A stretch of DNA of 64,000 nucleotides from Zantedeschia hybrid cultivar (Eukaryota; Streptophyta; Magnoliopsida; Alismatales; Araceae): NCBI GenBank assembly GCA_030544215.1, contig JARZZO010000014.1:39151734-39215733 (forward strand), in the 5' to 3' direction. The notes under the pieces were generated by a model that had not been told where the DNA came from, ran no database searches, and saw nothing but the letters and a program-made list of their open reading frames with translations. Position numbers and translations under genes: made by a program. Position 1 is the stretch's first letter. Each line of letters starts with the position of its first letter. Shown here piece by piece: positions 34,936 through 45,544 of this stretch.

Positions 34936-36484
34936 TGTTGGGTTTCTCGGGTTTCTCCGGATCGCTCACACAGCGGAAACTAAAATTAAAACAACGATCC
35001 GTTTTCCCGTTTCGAAAAAACTAAATCACGATAATCGGATTATCTGTTCTCACCGTGTGCGGATTCGAATCCGCAACGTTCGGTTCCGTCGGTGCGACAT
35101 CGCAAGCCGCGCAAGTGCCCGGCCTCTAGCGAAGTCCACGCGATCCTCCCCGCGACGGATATCCTCGCGTTCCTCGTTCTTCGCAGCCCACGAAACCTCC
35201 GCCGGTCGCCGCAATGATCGCCGCAACGCGCGGACGATTTCCCGTCGAACGGGATTCGGAGAAGCGGCGGAGCAGATCTGGATCTGTCTGGACGCCAGAG
35301 AGAGAGAGAAATAGAGGAGGGGCGGCTAGGGTTAGTAGCAGCTTGGCCTGCTCAGCCCATTCGCTATGTTTTATACTAACCGCACGGTTTTTCATAAAAA
35401 CCCCCGGTTTGTATAAAACCCACTTATTTATCCATCACCTTGAGAATCATTTGCGTGTGACCCTCTAGGAAGTACCAGTCTAGTTGATTGCCCAACAAGC
35501 CCAGTGACTCCTCACTGGCTTTATTAATTAATTAATAACCCTTTATTAATTAATTAATCAATCGAATTGATGTCGCACATCGAATTCGACCGGGCCTCCG
35601 ATCACGTTAGGTGCCAAGCAACACCGCGTGAACCCGGAAGGTATTGGGGTTAAGTAACCCACTCTTGGAACCTTTCCGCCGACAGTTACCGCGTGGATAT
35701 AATCCTTCATTCGTATAATGCTCTCGAGTCAACTCAGGGTATGGCGAGCTGTCAAACCCTAACCGGTCGACTCACTTGGATTGGATACCGCTGATGAATA
35801 TAGGAAAACTCCTTTCCCGATATTATCGTCCTCCCTGGCCAGGGACTTCCGTGCATCCTTCCTAGAGCATTCTCTCTCTAAGTACCGAGAGGGAATGATT
35901 CCTTATTGACACACAATTCCCTCCGACGGTATTCCGCTGTACCCAATCCTTGGCGTTTTAGAATCCCGTGCCTAGAGATTCGTAGACCAAGGTCAAAGCA
36001 CATAAGTCCACCGACAAGGTGTCCTTGGTGTCTCAGGTCTGAGGACCATCCACGCAACTGCGACAATAGAATCAAGCTGGTTGACAGTGAGGTACAATAC
36101 CGTCCAGCGATTCAGTCAGATCAGTTCAGTGAACTCATTCTCCAATGAGCACCTACAGATTCGCCTTAGTGTCTCCACACAAGTGACTTATGAGATCAGT
36201 CACCCTCATCATATGAGCAGGAGTAATATGTACTAGTCTAACCGGATATCCGATGTCCTTCTCGGATATCCTCCGACTATGAACGATTAAGAATATGTGT
36301 GTTTAAGTGATCAGTCTCATTAGTATGATCTCATCATAATCTGATCACTATAGCACATATTCACGGACTTCATTATGAAACGATAATTAATGCGATTTAC
36401 ACATAATGAATATTATGCCATTATATTAATGAATGAACGAGATTTACATAGTCAGATTGGCTTGAAGGCCACTTAAAACTAACA
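34936..36484 (-). mobile_element. Solo copia LTR nested in copia A leader
   Basis: 1549 bp with + strand ends TGTTGGGTTTCTCGG and TTAAAACTAACA, flanked by the perfect TSD GGGGG (34931-34935 and 36485-36489). It is related to but clearly diverged from the LTRs of A and D: it shares the GTGCCAAGCAACACCG block and the ATCAGTTCAGTGAACTCATT block. No internal domain is present, so it is a solo LTR of a sister subfamily. Confidence 0.92.
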
Positions 36485-36489
36485 GGGGG

Positions 36490-36944
36490 TACCTCCCCTT
36501 ATCACCCCCGACGTCGGCAATGACTGGCCGGCAAGCCAGGAGCCGTCGGCTGCCCCCAAATCCGACGGTAAAGATGATGAAAACTGTGGGCTTCCCTCTT
36601 TCTTCTCTTCCATCACATGGAATCTTGAGAAATTAGAAGCTCCACCGCCGGCCGCCGGCTACAAGAGGAACCCTCCGGTGACTGGCAAGGGTAGCTAGTC
36701 ATACCAGCAAGCTTTACGATGATCTTCCATCACCATTAAATCCCCAACCAAGCCATGATTTTATGTTCTTCATCTTCATGAAGAACCATACGAAAACCCC
36801 CCAAAAAAAAATAATTCTCCACATAATAAAATTCCAGATCTAAGCATGTTCATCCCATGAATAAACTCCGCGAGAAGAAAATAAATAAAGCATGGAATTA
36901 ATTCTTAGAATATTAATTTTTGCCATTCCGGAGAGGATCAGAGC
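36490..36944 (-). other. GC-rich PBS-proximal leader of copia A (inner part)
   Basis: Continuation of the leader between the nested solo LTR and the PBS, with no gene. It contains CCGGC-rich stretches that pair with each other, such as GGCCGGC near 36530 and GCCGGCCGCCGGC near 36645. Confidence 0.55.
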
Positions 36945-36964
36945 GGAACCTTGCTCTGATACCA
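36945..36964 (-). other. Primer-binding site of copia A
   Basis: The - strand reads TGGTATCAGAGCAAGGTTCC, one nt inside the 5' LTR. It is complementary to initiator Met-tRNA. Its position fixes the orientation of A as - strand. Confidence 0.9.
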
Positions 36965-36965
36965 C

Positions 36966-38493
36966 TGTTGGGATCCGGGCGGGACGCGAAGAATGCAACG
37001 GAAACGACAAATAAAATATTATCCCGCCCCATACCTGCCGATCCGATTCGGAACAAAAAACTAAAACCGAAAATCGGGTTGTAATCTAATTACCGTGCGG
37101 GATTCGAATCCTCTTTCGTCTCGGTTCCGTCAAGGCGATGCCGTGAGCCGCACAAGCGTCCGGCCTCCAACAGTATCCACGCGATCCTCCGCAGTGGTTC
37201 GTTCTCGCTCCCTCGTCCGTATCAGCTCGCTCGCTGAAGATCCGTCGCCGCAACGATTGCCGAAAACCCGCCGACGGGAATTCCCGACTTTCGGGAATCA
37301 AGCGCAGTGGAGCCGAAGACTGTTCCGACGCCTCGAATGGGGCGCCCAGAGGAGGTTTCTCAACAACGCGTATATATATTAAGTCGGCGCGACTTTTCAC
37401 AAACATCTCCGAGTTAATATAAATCCCACTAAAACACCACCGACTGAGAATCTTATTGCGTGTGACCCTCTAGGCCCATTAACTAGTCCGGTTTTCAGCC
37501 CGTTAAGTCCAATAACTAGTTATTAACTTATTGTAATTAATTAATATCTAGATATTAACTAATTACTTAGCCGAATTAACATCGCATGTAAATTCGGTCA
37601 GACTTTTGATCAAGTTGGGTGCCAAGCAACACCGCATGATCCCGGATGGTAATGGGGTTCAGCAACTCACTCATGGAACCTGTCCGTCCACAGTTACCGC
37701 GTGGCTATAATCCTTCGTTCGCACAATGCTCTCGAGTTAACCTAGGGTATGGTCAACTGTCAAACCCTAGATGGTCAACTCACTTGAATCAGACTCCACT
37801 GTACAATATCTGAAAACCTCTTTTTTGATATTGTTTCTATTCTGGCCAGAGACTCCTGCAGATCTATTCTAGAGCATTATCTCTCAAGTTACCTGAGAGC
37901 GAACGATCCTTTATTGAATACACAATCACCTTCGAAGGTCTTTCGCTGGATCCGATCCTTGACTATTAGAGATCCCGTGGATAGGGATTCGTAGGTCAAG
38001 TTCAAAGTCCAGAAGTCCATCGACAAAGTGTCTTTAGTGTCTCAAGTCCAAGGATCAACCACGCCACTGTGACGATGAATCAAGCCGATTGACAGTCACG
38101 TAAATTACCATTCGGCGATTCATGTCGGATCAGTTCAGTGAACTCATTCCCAATGAGCACCTACAGGTTTACCATTGTGTCTCCACATGAGTAACTAACG
38201 AGATCTGGTACCCTCATCATATGAGTTGGAATAACCTGTACTAGTCTTACCGGATGTTTGATGTCCTTCTCAAACATCCTACGACTAGGAACAATTAAGA
38301 ATATGTGTTTATAAGTCATCAATTTCATTATTATGATCTTATCATAATCTGATGACTATTGCACATATTCATGGACTTCATTATGCGCAATTACAAATAT
38401 GCCAATCTACATAATGAATTTAATGCCATTTATTAGTGAACCAGATTGAAAAAGGTGCCTTATGATTGGCTTAGAGGACATCTATATCCATCA
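36966..38493 (-). repeat. 5' LTR of copia A
   Basis: 1528 bp, + strand ends TGTTGGGATCCGGG and TATATCCATCA. It lacks about 60 bp present in the 3' LTR around the purine-rich leader block (compare 37340-37360 with 17940-18010). Numerous substitutions separate the two copies, in keeping with an old insertion. Confidence 0.9.
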
Positions 38494-38496
38494 TAC

Positions 38497-39228
38497 ATGT
38501 CTAGCAAGTCAATCACATAACTTTTGTATAGTCTTGTTATTAATTATAATAATAAAAGACATCATATTTATTATGTGTAAATCAAATTATATCATTCATA
38601 GTAAAGTCGATGAATATATACAATAAATACTAAATTATGATAAGATCATAATAATGAGATTAATATTCTTTGCATACATATTCTTAATAGTTCATAGTCA
38701 GAGGATATTTGAAGACATTAAATATCCGATGAGACTAGTACAGGTTACTCCTACTCATAAGATGAGGGTGACTAATCTCGTAATCACTTGTGTTAAACTG
38801 TAGGTTCTCTCTAGAGAATGAGTTTATTGAACTCATTCACCCTTGAATCACTGGATGGTAATTTACTTAACTATGAACTAGTTGATTTATCATTAAAGTG
38901 ACATAGTTGATCCTTTGACATGAGATACCAAAGACATCTTGTTAATGGACTTCGGAGTTTTGACCTTAGCTTATAGATCTCAAACCATGGGATCTTAATT
39001 AGTTACATGATCGGATTCAATGGAATATCTTTAAAGGAGATTGCATGGTCAATACTGGATCATTCACTCTCGATAATTAGAGAGAGAATGCTCTATGATG
39101 TGATACCTACGAGTCCCTAGCCAGGGCAAGATAACAAATCGAAAAAGGTGTTCTCTAATGATGCTTTAAGGCATCTGATCCGCGTGAGTGAACTAATTCG
39201 GATTTACGATGTTAATTGTGTGTATCTG
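38497..39228 (+). mobile_element. Truncated copia LTR, + orientation
   Basis: Corresponds to about the first 720 bp of a B/C-type LTR. It contains diverged forms of the GACTAGTACAGGTTACTCC block, the ATGAGGGTGACT block and the GCATCTGATCCGCGTGAGTG block in the same order. The rest of the LTR and any internal region are missing. It is more diverged from B and C than they are from each other. Confidence 0.65.
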
Positions 39229-40145
39229 TCAAGCCAATCACATGACTTGTAATAGATTCGTAGACGGAAGAACAACAATGCAACATAAATTAAAATTTTC
39301 TTTCCTCGAATCCTGTGCATATGTTGTCAAAACATTTAGATCGCAGTAAAAATACTAAATAAAATAGAAGATCAGATTTTCATCATTGCGGGGATGAAAA
39401 TCCCTTGTCAAGTCAGAGAAGAATGAGTGGTTGATCTCAGGATCGTAAGCCGTTCAGATGTCCGGCCTTTAGACGTATCCAAACGAGTCTCTACAACAAA
39501 TTGGTTCTCCTCCAAACTTTGCAAACTATGCCCGGATCTCTACTCTACCATCAACAATAAGAAAGAGAGAGAGAGAAGGGAGAGGGAAGGTGGTGCCTCA
39601 TAGAGAGAGAGATAGAGAAGAGAAGAGGGGATGGCTGGTCTCTGGAGAAATCCTGAAGCCTGGCCAGGGTTTCTCTCTTAACGACTATTTATTGACTCCT
39701 ATCATGTTTTACAAAAACTCAAAAGTTTATATAAATTTAAATCCTCTCTAGACTTGCGAGAACTCTTTTGTGTGACCCTATAGGCCCAATATTTGTTTGT
39801 TTTTTCAAGCCATTAAGTCAAAGAATAACTTATTTGACTTAATTAAATTATCTATTGACTTATTCATGATCCTATAATAAATTTTAATCTGATTATCAAA
39901 TAATCGATGATCCATCATCGTATGATGAATCCTTTAAGCTTTCCAATCATGAATGGTGCTAAGCTACACCTCATGACCCCAAAAGACATCGGGGATATGC
40001 AACCTACTCTTGAACTCTTCCATCTATAGATACTATATAGTTATAGATTCTCATCCATGCAATGCCCCATTAGGATCAGGATATGGTTTAACTATCAAAC
40101 TCATAAATGTCTTGACCTTATAGAATCTTTCTAACACATATAACC
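39229..40145 (-). mobile_element. Truncated copia LTR, - orientation
   Basis: Contains the rc order typical of the A/D LTRs: a GGAAGAACAACAATGCAAC block, a GATGTCCGGCCTTTAGACG block, a GA-rich block (39560-39640), GGTTTCTCTCTTAACG, TTATATAAAT and GTGTGACCCTATAGGCCCA. It breaks off near 40145 against the Athila-like gag sequence. The first ~30 bp repeat a + orientation motif also present at 38504, so the left junction is complex. Confidence 0.6.
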
Positions 40146-40149
40146 CCGA

Positions 40150-41103
40150 CTGGAGAAGTCACCCCAATTTTTTGTGGAAAAATCAGCATGTTTCACCATA
40201 AATGGCCAATCCTCCCATTCATCAAGCCCAAAATCTACCCATGCCGAACTCTTTTCAAAACCATTCCAATTTCTATGGGAATGCTTATTATGCTAGGGGA
40301 CCACAAGCCCAATTCTCTCAATCGGCCCATTACCTTTCCAACCAAGTCACCCAACCCAACATCCTCCTTCTCCGCCTGCTTACCAACAACCTCCTCAGCC
40401 CAACTATGATGAGAAGTTCACACAACTCCAACAACTCATCTTGACTCGACAATAATCCATTTCCAAATTAGAGAGTCAAATTGGACAATTAACTGAAGCA
40501 ACTATGAGGAGAGAAATGAGCCAACTTCCTAGCCAACCCATAGCCAATACGAGGAATCAACCTCCGGGTTTCCATGTCAATCGGGCCTTTTACTTCAACC
40601 CGGCCCACCAACACAACATAAAGGGCCGCAATTCGAAAAATGCTAAAGCGATTTCGGCCCTAAGGAGTGTAAAGACCTTGGATGATCCACATAAAGCTAT
40701 GGAGGGAATACAAAGCTCAACCGATGGGACCCATGAGGTCAAAAGTGAGAGTGAAGCAGAGCCCAGTATGGAGAAGTTGTGGGGAGATCCCAAAGGAAAG
40801 GGGAAACTGGATGAAGGCCCAAGCTCATACCAACCAAGGGTGCCTTTTCCAAATGCCTAAGCAGCCAAACATAATAACAAGAAGAAGCCGACCCAAAATG
40901 AGAAGTTAATGGAATTGTTCAAGTAAGTGCAGATTAACATTCCACTCCTTGACACCATTAAGTATGTGTTTGCTTATGTAAAATTTCTTAAGAAATTGTG
41001 CCCACCGCGAAGGGAATCTAGAATGGCCCCTAAAAAAATTAGGCTCTCAGAGGACGCGAGTGTAATTGTAATGAACCACCCCCGAAAAAGATGAAGGACC
41101 CCG
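40150..41103 (+). pseudogene. Athila-like gypsy gag relic
   Basis: Broken frames give YQQPPQPNYDEKFTQL, ISKLESQIGQLTEA and, further on, ISALRSVKTLDDP. This is the characteristic end of Athila/Tat-type gag, where LRSGK-LDDP is usual. MELFKQVQINIPLLDTIK and a KFLKKLCPPRR segment follow, the usual link to protease. Stops and frameshifts occur at about 40273, 40443-40455 and 40860. The reading PPPKKMKDP ends at the inserted LTR (41104). It is part of the same relic as 42381-43416. Confidence 0.8.
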
Positions 41104-42380
41104 TGTAGGTGCTCAAATCGTGTGTGTTATCATCATGATATCATATGTCATATAATTAACAAATCTAATCTAAAATTGTGATCGCCAAAAAACGAGGGTT
41201 TCAATGAAAGGATGATCGCTTACTAACCTTGTAAAATTGGAAAATTGGGTTCTTTTGTTCTTCTCTTTCGACCGGCCGAAAAAGAAGAGCCTTCTTTTTG
41301 TTTACTCTTGTTTTGTTCTTGTTGTCTATTTTGTTCATTTTCAACCTTCTTCTCAAGCTTCCAAAGTCTTCAAACCTTGCAAAAGATCCAAACAAAGAAG
41401 AGAAAGAGAAAAAAATGGATTAGAGTTATGATGTGTAGTATATATTCTATCTAATGATCCAAACATGCAACTAAACAAGAATCACTCACTTTTTGTTTCT
41501 TTTCTTTAAACCCCTAACTCATATAGGCATGGAAAATATGATATGAGTGTATGTATGATGGAGTGATGTGATGAAGAATTATGTAAAAATAGTGATGAAA
41601 CTATATGAAGAACTAAAGAAAAACTAAAGAAAAAGATGGTTGATTGGCTCCTTTATAACCTTGGTTTTCTTAAGCTTCAATAGAGGAAAAGATGGAGGAG
41701 GAAGAAGCTCTTCTTGCTATCCACGTTTTCTGTAGTAGAAGGCTCCTTTTCACCTTGATTTTAGCTCTAAAATACCAATTGCCAACCTTTTTCAAAGGTC
41801 CAAAGGGTATCGTATATATAGAGGCTTCAATTATGGTTGTTTGGCCTTCAAAAGGCTCTCCTCCGCAGTCGGACTTGCCCTGGATAGACATGGAAGGAGT
41901 TCTAAACCCTTACAACATTTGGAACTGGATTATCTCGGCCAAATCATGCTTATTAGGAAACTGCTCGAAACGCGTCGTGAGCAAGAGACGCCATTTAGCT
42001 AATTAGGAGGGGCCAACATAGAAAGAAATTCGCGAAGGAAACCGGAAAAGATTAAGAAAATCAAAACACGTGGACCATGGGAGTCGTGATTTAAATAATT
42101 AGGAAATTAATTGAAATTTAAATCAAAAATCCGGACGGATTAAGACTCAAACGACGTCGTCTATGGACAACGTCATTTAGTTAAATCTATCTGAATTTAG
42201 GAATTTAATTTCGAACTGATTTTTTGTAAAAATATGAATGGCGTCGGCCATGGGCTACGTTAATTAATTAATTTCGAGAAAAATCAATAAAAGTTAATTA
42301 ATGATTAAAATTAGACTATTTTGGGACATTATAAATGTGACATGAAATTTACTCAATATAAGGTCAAAATTGACATGTCT
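41104..42380 (-). mobile_element. LTR inserted in the Athila-like gag-pro frame
   Basis: The + strand begins TGTAGGTGCTC at 41104, where the Athila frame KKMKDP breaks off. Its right edge is near 42380, where the frame resumes as PRAPLISCD. Pentamers CCCCG (41099-41103) and CCCCA (42383-42387 or thereabouts) could be a TSD with one change. It contains GTCG hairpin modules (for example arms 42149-42160 and 42167-42178), as in the gypsy LTRs, a pyrimidine/purine-rich middle and no coding domain. It is most likely a solo LTR of a GTCG-bearing gypsy family, with the right end uncertain by a few bases. Confidence 0.6.
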
Positions 42381-42989
42381 ACCCCCAGGGCACCATTGAT
42401 CTCATGCGATATAGGTGGAGTCACGTTTGATAGAGCACCATTGGACTTAGGTGCTAGTGTGAACTTATTGCCAACATCCATCTATGAAATATTTGATATA
42501 GGGGAACTTAAGCCCTCGTCTATTATCTTACAGTTGGTTGATAGGTCTATGAAAACTCCACGGGGACTTATAGAGGATGTTATTATAAAAGTTCATGATT
42601 GTAATTTCCCTGTGGATTTTCTCATTTTTGATATGGCCTTACCTGAAGACCTCATTCATACCCTGATCATTCTAGGACGCCCATTCTTAGCCACCACCAA
42701 AGCTAACATTAATTGTGAAATCGACATGATGGACATATCCTTTTGGGGTCAAAAGGTCAAGATCAATGTATTCAAGGCATCTCCATATCCGGACCATGAA
42801 GAAGAGTGCCATACAATTGACATTTTGGACAACTTAATTGAAGAGGATCCAGTTCTTATACATGATCTTTTGGAAGAAACTAGTGCTTTGCAAGATTCTC
42901 CCCACCTCTTAACATCTTGGCCCAAGGTTGAACTTCTGCCAGCCTTACAGTCTGAACCCGCTCTACCATCTCTAAAAAACCATCTCTAG
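42381..42989 (+). pseudogene. Athila-like aspartic protease segment
   Basis: Open to 42989. The core is CDIGGVTFDRAPLDLGASVN followed by LLPTSIYE, the D-L-G-A form of the retropepsin active site found in Athila elements. ILGRPFLATTKANINC is the second conserved block of the fold. The open frame extends upstream to 42342 (ATG), but those first codons come from the inserted LTR, so that ATG is not a real start. Protease would cut the gag-pol polyprotein. The frame is damaged on both sides. Confidence 0.85.
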
Positions 42990-43416
42990 AAAACCCTCCT
43001 TCACTCGAACTCAAGCCATTACCTGATTCTCTCAAATATGTCTTTTTAGGCCCCGACCAAACTTTACCGGTCATCATTGCGGCGAATCTCACTTCGCTTC
43101 AGGAGGCCCAACTGATTGAGATCCTTAAAGCCTATAAGGGTGCCATTGGCTGGTCGGTGGCGGATTTGAAGGGAATTAGTCTATATGCATGCATCATATC
43201 TACGTGGAGGAGAATTCTAAGCCGAGCATGGAAATGCAAAGATGGCTCAATCCCAACATGAAAGAGGTGGTGAAGAAAGAAGTAGTGAAGTGGCTTGATG
43301 CGGGTATCATCCATCTCATCTCGGACAGCAAATGGGTTAGCCCAACTCAAGTGGTACCCATAAAGTCGGGATTGACAGTTGTTAAGAATAATCAGGGGGA
43401 TGAGGTACCCACTAGG
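42990..43416 (+). pseudogene. Athila-like reverse transcriptase N-terminus
   Basis: After two frame breaks the sequence reads CMHHIYVEEN, MEMQRWLNPNMKEVVKKEV and DSKWVSPTQVVPIKSG. This is the standard start of Athila/Tat RT. It is cut at 43416 (PTR) by copia element C with target pentamer CTAGG. The remainder should lie beyond C's 3' end, outside the window. Confidence 0.88.
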
Positions 43417-43934
43417 TGTTAATATTAGATGGTCTAACTGCCAATCCGATACTATGTATTATTTAGTTTATTAATATATAATGGCATTGATTCATTGTGT
43501 ATAATTAGTTCGATCTATATTTATCGTATCACGATGAAATCCATGAACATGTGCAACAACCTTCGGATTATGATGAGATCATAATTACGGGACCGAAGAC
43601 TTGTAAACACATGTTTTTAATTGTTCCTAGTCGGAGGATGTTTGAGAAGGACATCAAACCTCCTGATAGACTAGTACAGGTTTCTTCAGCTCGTATGATG
43701 AGGGTGACTGATCCTATCAGTCACTTGTGTGGAGACACTATGCTGGACCTGTAGGTGCTCATTGGGGAATGAGTTCACTGAACTGATCCGATTATGAATC
43801 GCTGGATGGTATATACCTCACTATTAACCAGCTCGATTCTTTTGTCACGATTACGTAGATGATCCTTAGACCAGAGACACCAAAGATACCTTGTTGGTAC
43901 ATCTCTGAACTTTGACTTTGACTAACGAATCCCT
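43417..43934 (+). repeat. 5' LTR of copia C, left part
   Basis: First 518 bp of the LTR, ending in TCCCT, the target duplicated by insertion of B. The LTR continues at 53370. The two parts total about 1571 bp. Confidence 0.92.
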
Positions 43935-45525
43935 TATTAGTATTAGATGGTCTCAAAGCCAATCCGATACTATGTACTTATTCAGATTATTAATAAATGA
44001 CAATAATTCATTGTGTGTAATTAATTCGATCTCTGTTTATCGTATCATGATGAAATCCATGAACATGTGCAACAGTCTTCGGATTATGATGAGATCATAA
44101 TTACGGGACCGAAGACTTATAAACATATGTTCTTAATTGTTCCTAGTCATAGGATGTTTGAGATAGGACATCGAACATTTGGATATATTAGTATAGGTTA
44201 CTTCAGCTCATATGATGAGGGTGATTGATCCCATAAGTCACTTGTGTAGAGACACTATGCTGGACCTGTAGGTGCTCATAGGTGAAAGAGTTTACTGAAC
44301 TGATCCGACTATGAATCGCTGGATGGTAAACACCTCACTGTTAACTAGCTCGATTCTTTTGTCACGGTTGCGTAGATGATCCTTGGACCTGAGACGCCAA
44401 AGATATCTTGTTAGTAGGTTTCTGAACTTTGACATTGACTAACGAATCCCTAACTATGGGTTATCAATAAGTCAAGCGATCGGGTTCAGGGAAATGTCCT
44501 CGAAGGTAATTGTGTGTTCAATACGGGATCATCCGCTCTCGGTAGTTTGAGGGAGAATATTCCGGGAATGATGCGCTTAAAGTCCCTGGCCAGGGCGGAC
44601 TCTGTATTCGATAAGGAGTTATCAGATTCTGATTAGCGGCATCTGATTCAAGTGAATCGACCGTATATGGTTTAACAGTAAACCATGCCCTAGGTCGATT
44701 CAGGAACATTGCACGGATGAAGGATTATATCCGTGCGCTAACCGATGACAGAAAGGTTCCAATAGAGGGTTGCGATAACCCCAGTGCCATCTAGGATCAC
44801 GCGATGTTGCTTGGCATCCAACGTGATAGGAAGTCCGTCCGAATTTATTGTGGGACATTTAATTCGGCTGATTAATTGAATATAAGGATATTAATTAATT
44901 TAGTGGGTCAGTAAAGGGTTACTGGACTTAATTGGCTATTAACTAGACTGATATTTGGGCCTAGAGGGTAACACGCAAATGGTTTTCAAGTCGATGGATA
45001 ATCCGACTGGATTTCGGATAAGTCTGGGTTTTTATGAAAAACCACAAACAAACTTATTATAAAAGAATGGATTCTACGTCGGGGGCCAGCAATCCTGACC
45101 TAGCCGTCGTTCTTTTTCTCTCTCTCTCTCTCTCTCTCTCTTCTGGGCATGCGACACGAGGCGGCCATCTGGAGGCTCCGCTTCGAATCCCGACTGCTCC
45201 ACCTTCCGTCCGATAGGAGATTCCGAATCCGCATGTCACGACGGATTACGCGCAGCCAGACGGGATCTACAAACACCGCAGCGAGCGAGGAAGCGAGGAC
45301 GATCCATCGCGAGGAGAACCGCGTGGATACCGCTAGAGGTCGGGCATCTACGTGACTTGCGGCATCGCTCCGACGGAACCGGAAAACGAACGCGGATTCG
45401 AATCCGCGCAAGGTAAATCCAATTTACTCCGATTTTATTTCTACGATCGAAATAGGACAGATCCGATCCCGAATATTTTATTCCGCTGCGTTTTTCGGTC
45501 GGATCTCGACACAGCGAACCCAACA
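43935..45525 (+). repeat. 5' LTR of copia B
   Basis: Begins TATTAGTATTAG where the 3' LTR has TGTTAGTATTAG, so the terminal TG has become TA. Ends CAGCGAACCCAACA. A TATA box TATAAAAG lies at 45058-45065, followed by a (CT)n tract at 45117-45142. U3 therefore probably ends near 45085-45095. Confidence 0.95.
45058..45065 (+). promoter_or_regulatory. TATA box of B 5' LTR
   Basis: TATAAAAG, conserved at 52900-52907 in the 3' LTR and at 53979-53986 in the LTR of C. It is followed 50-60 nt downstream by a CT-rich tract, a common plant initiator environment. The transcription start is not mapped. Confidence 0.7.
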
Positions 45526-45526
45526 G

Positions 45527-45544
45527 TGGTATCAGAGCCAGGTT
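45527..45544 (+). other. Primer-binding site of copia B
   Basis: TGGTATCAGAGCCAGGTT, one nt after the LTR. It is an 18-nt match to the complement of initiator Met-tRNA, identical in C (54429-54446). Confidence 0.95.

Larger units (their letters stand above)
17567..38493 (-). mobile_element. Copia element A, full-length frame with two nested insertions
   Basis: LTRs lie at 17567-19151 (3') and 36966-38493 (5') in the - strand orientation. The initiator-Met primer-binding site sits just inside the 5' LTR, and a polypurine tract sits just inside the 3' LTR (rc of ATCTCCCACTTGG at 19152-19164). Removing the nested gypsy element (19901-30106) and solo LTR (34936-36484) with one TSD copy each leaves about 9.16 kb, close to copia elements B and C. 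The flanking pentamers are TGTAT (17562-17566) and TACAT (38494-38498), which differ by two transitions, so the TSD is eroded. Coding sequence is heavily decayed. The leader keeps the hairpin series found in B and C. Confidence 0.88.

Noticed and set aside
38494..38498. TACAT as a true target duplication of copia A with TGTAT at 17562
   Set aside because: Two of five bases differ, so it is not counted as evidence. A's completeness rests on paired LTRs, PBS and polypurine tract instead.
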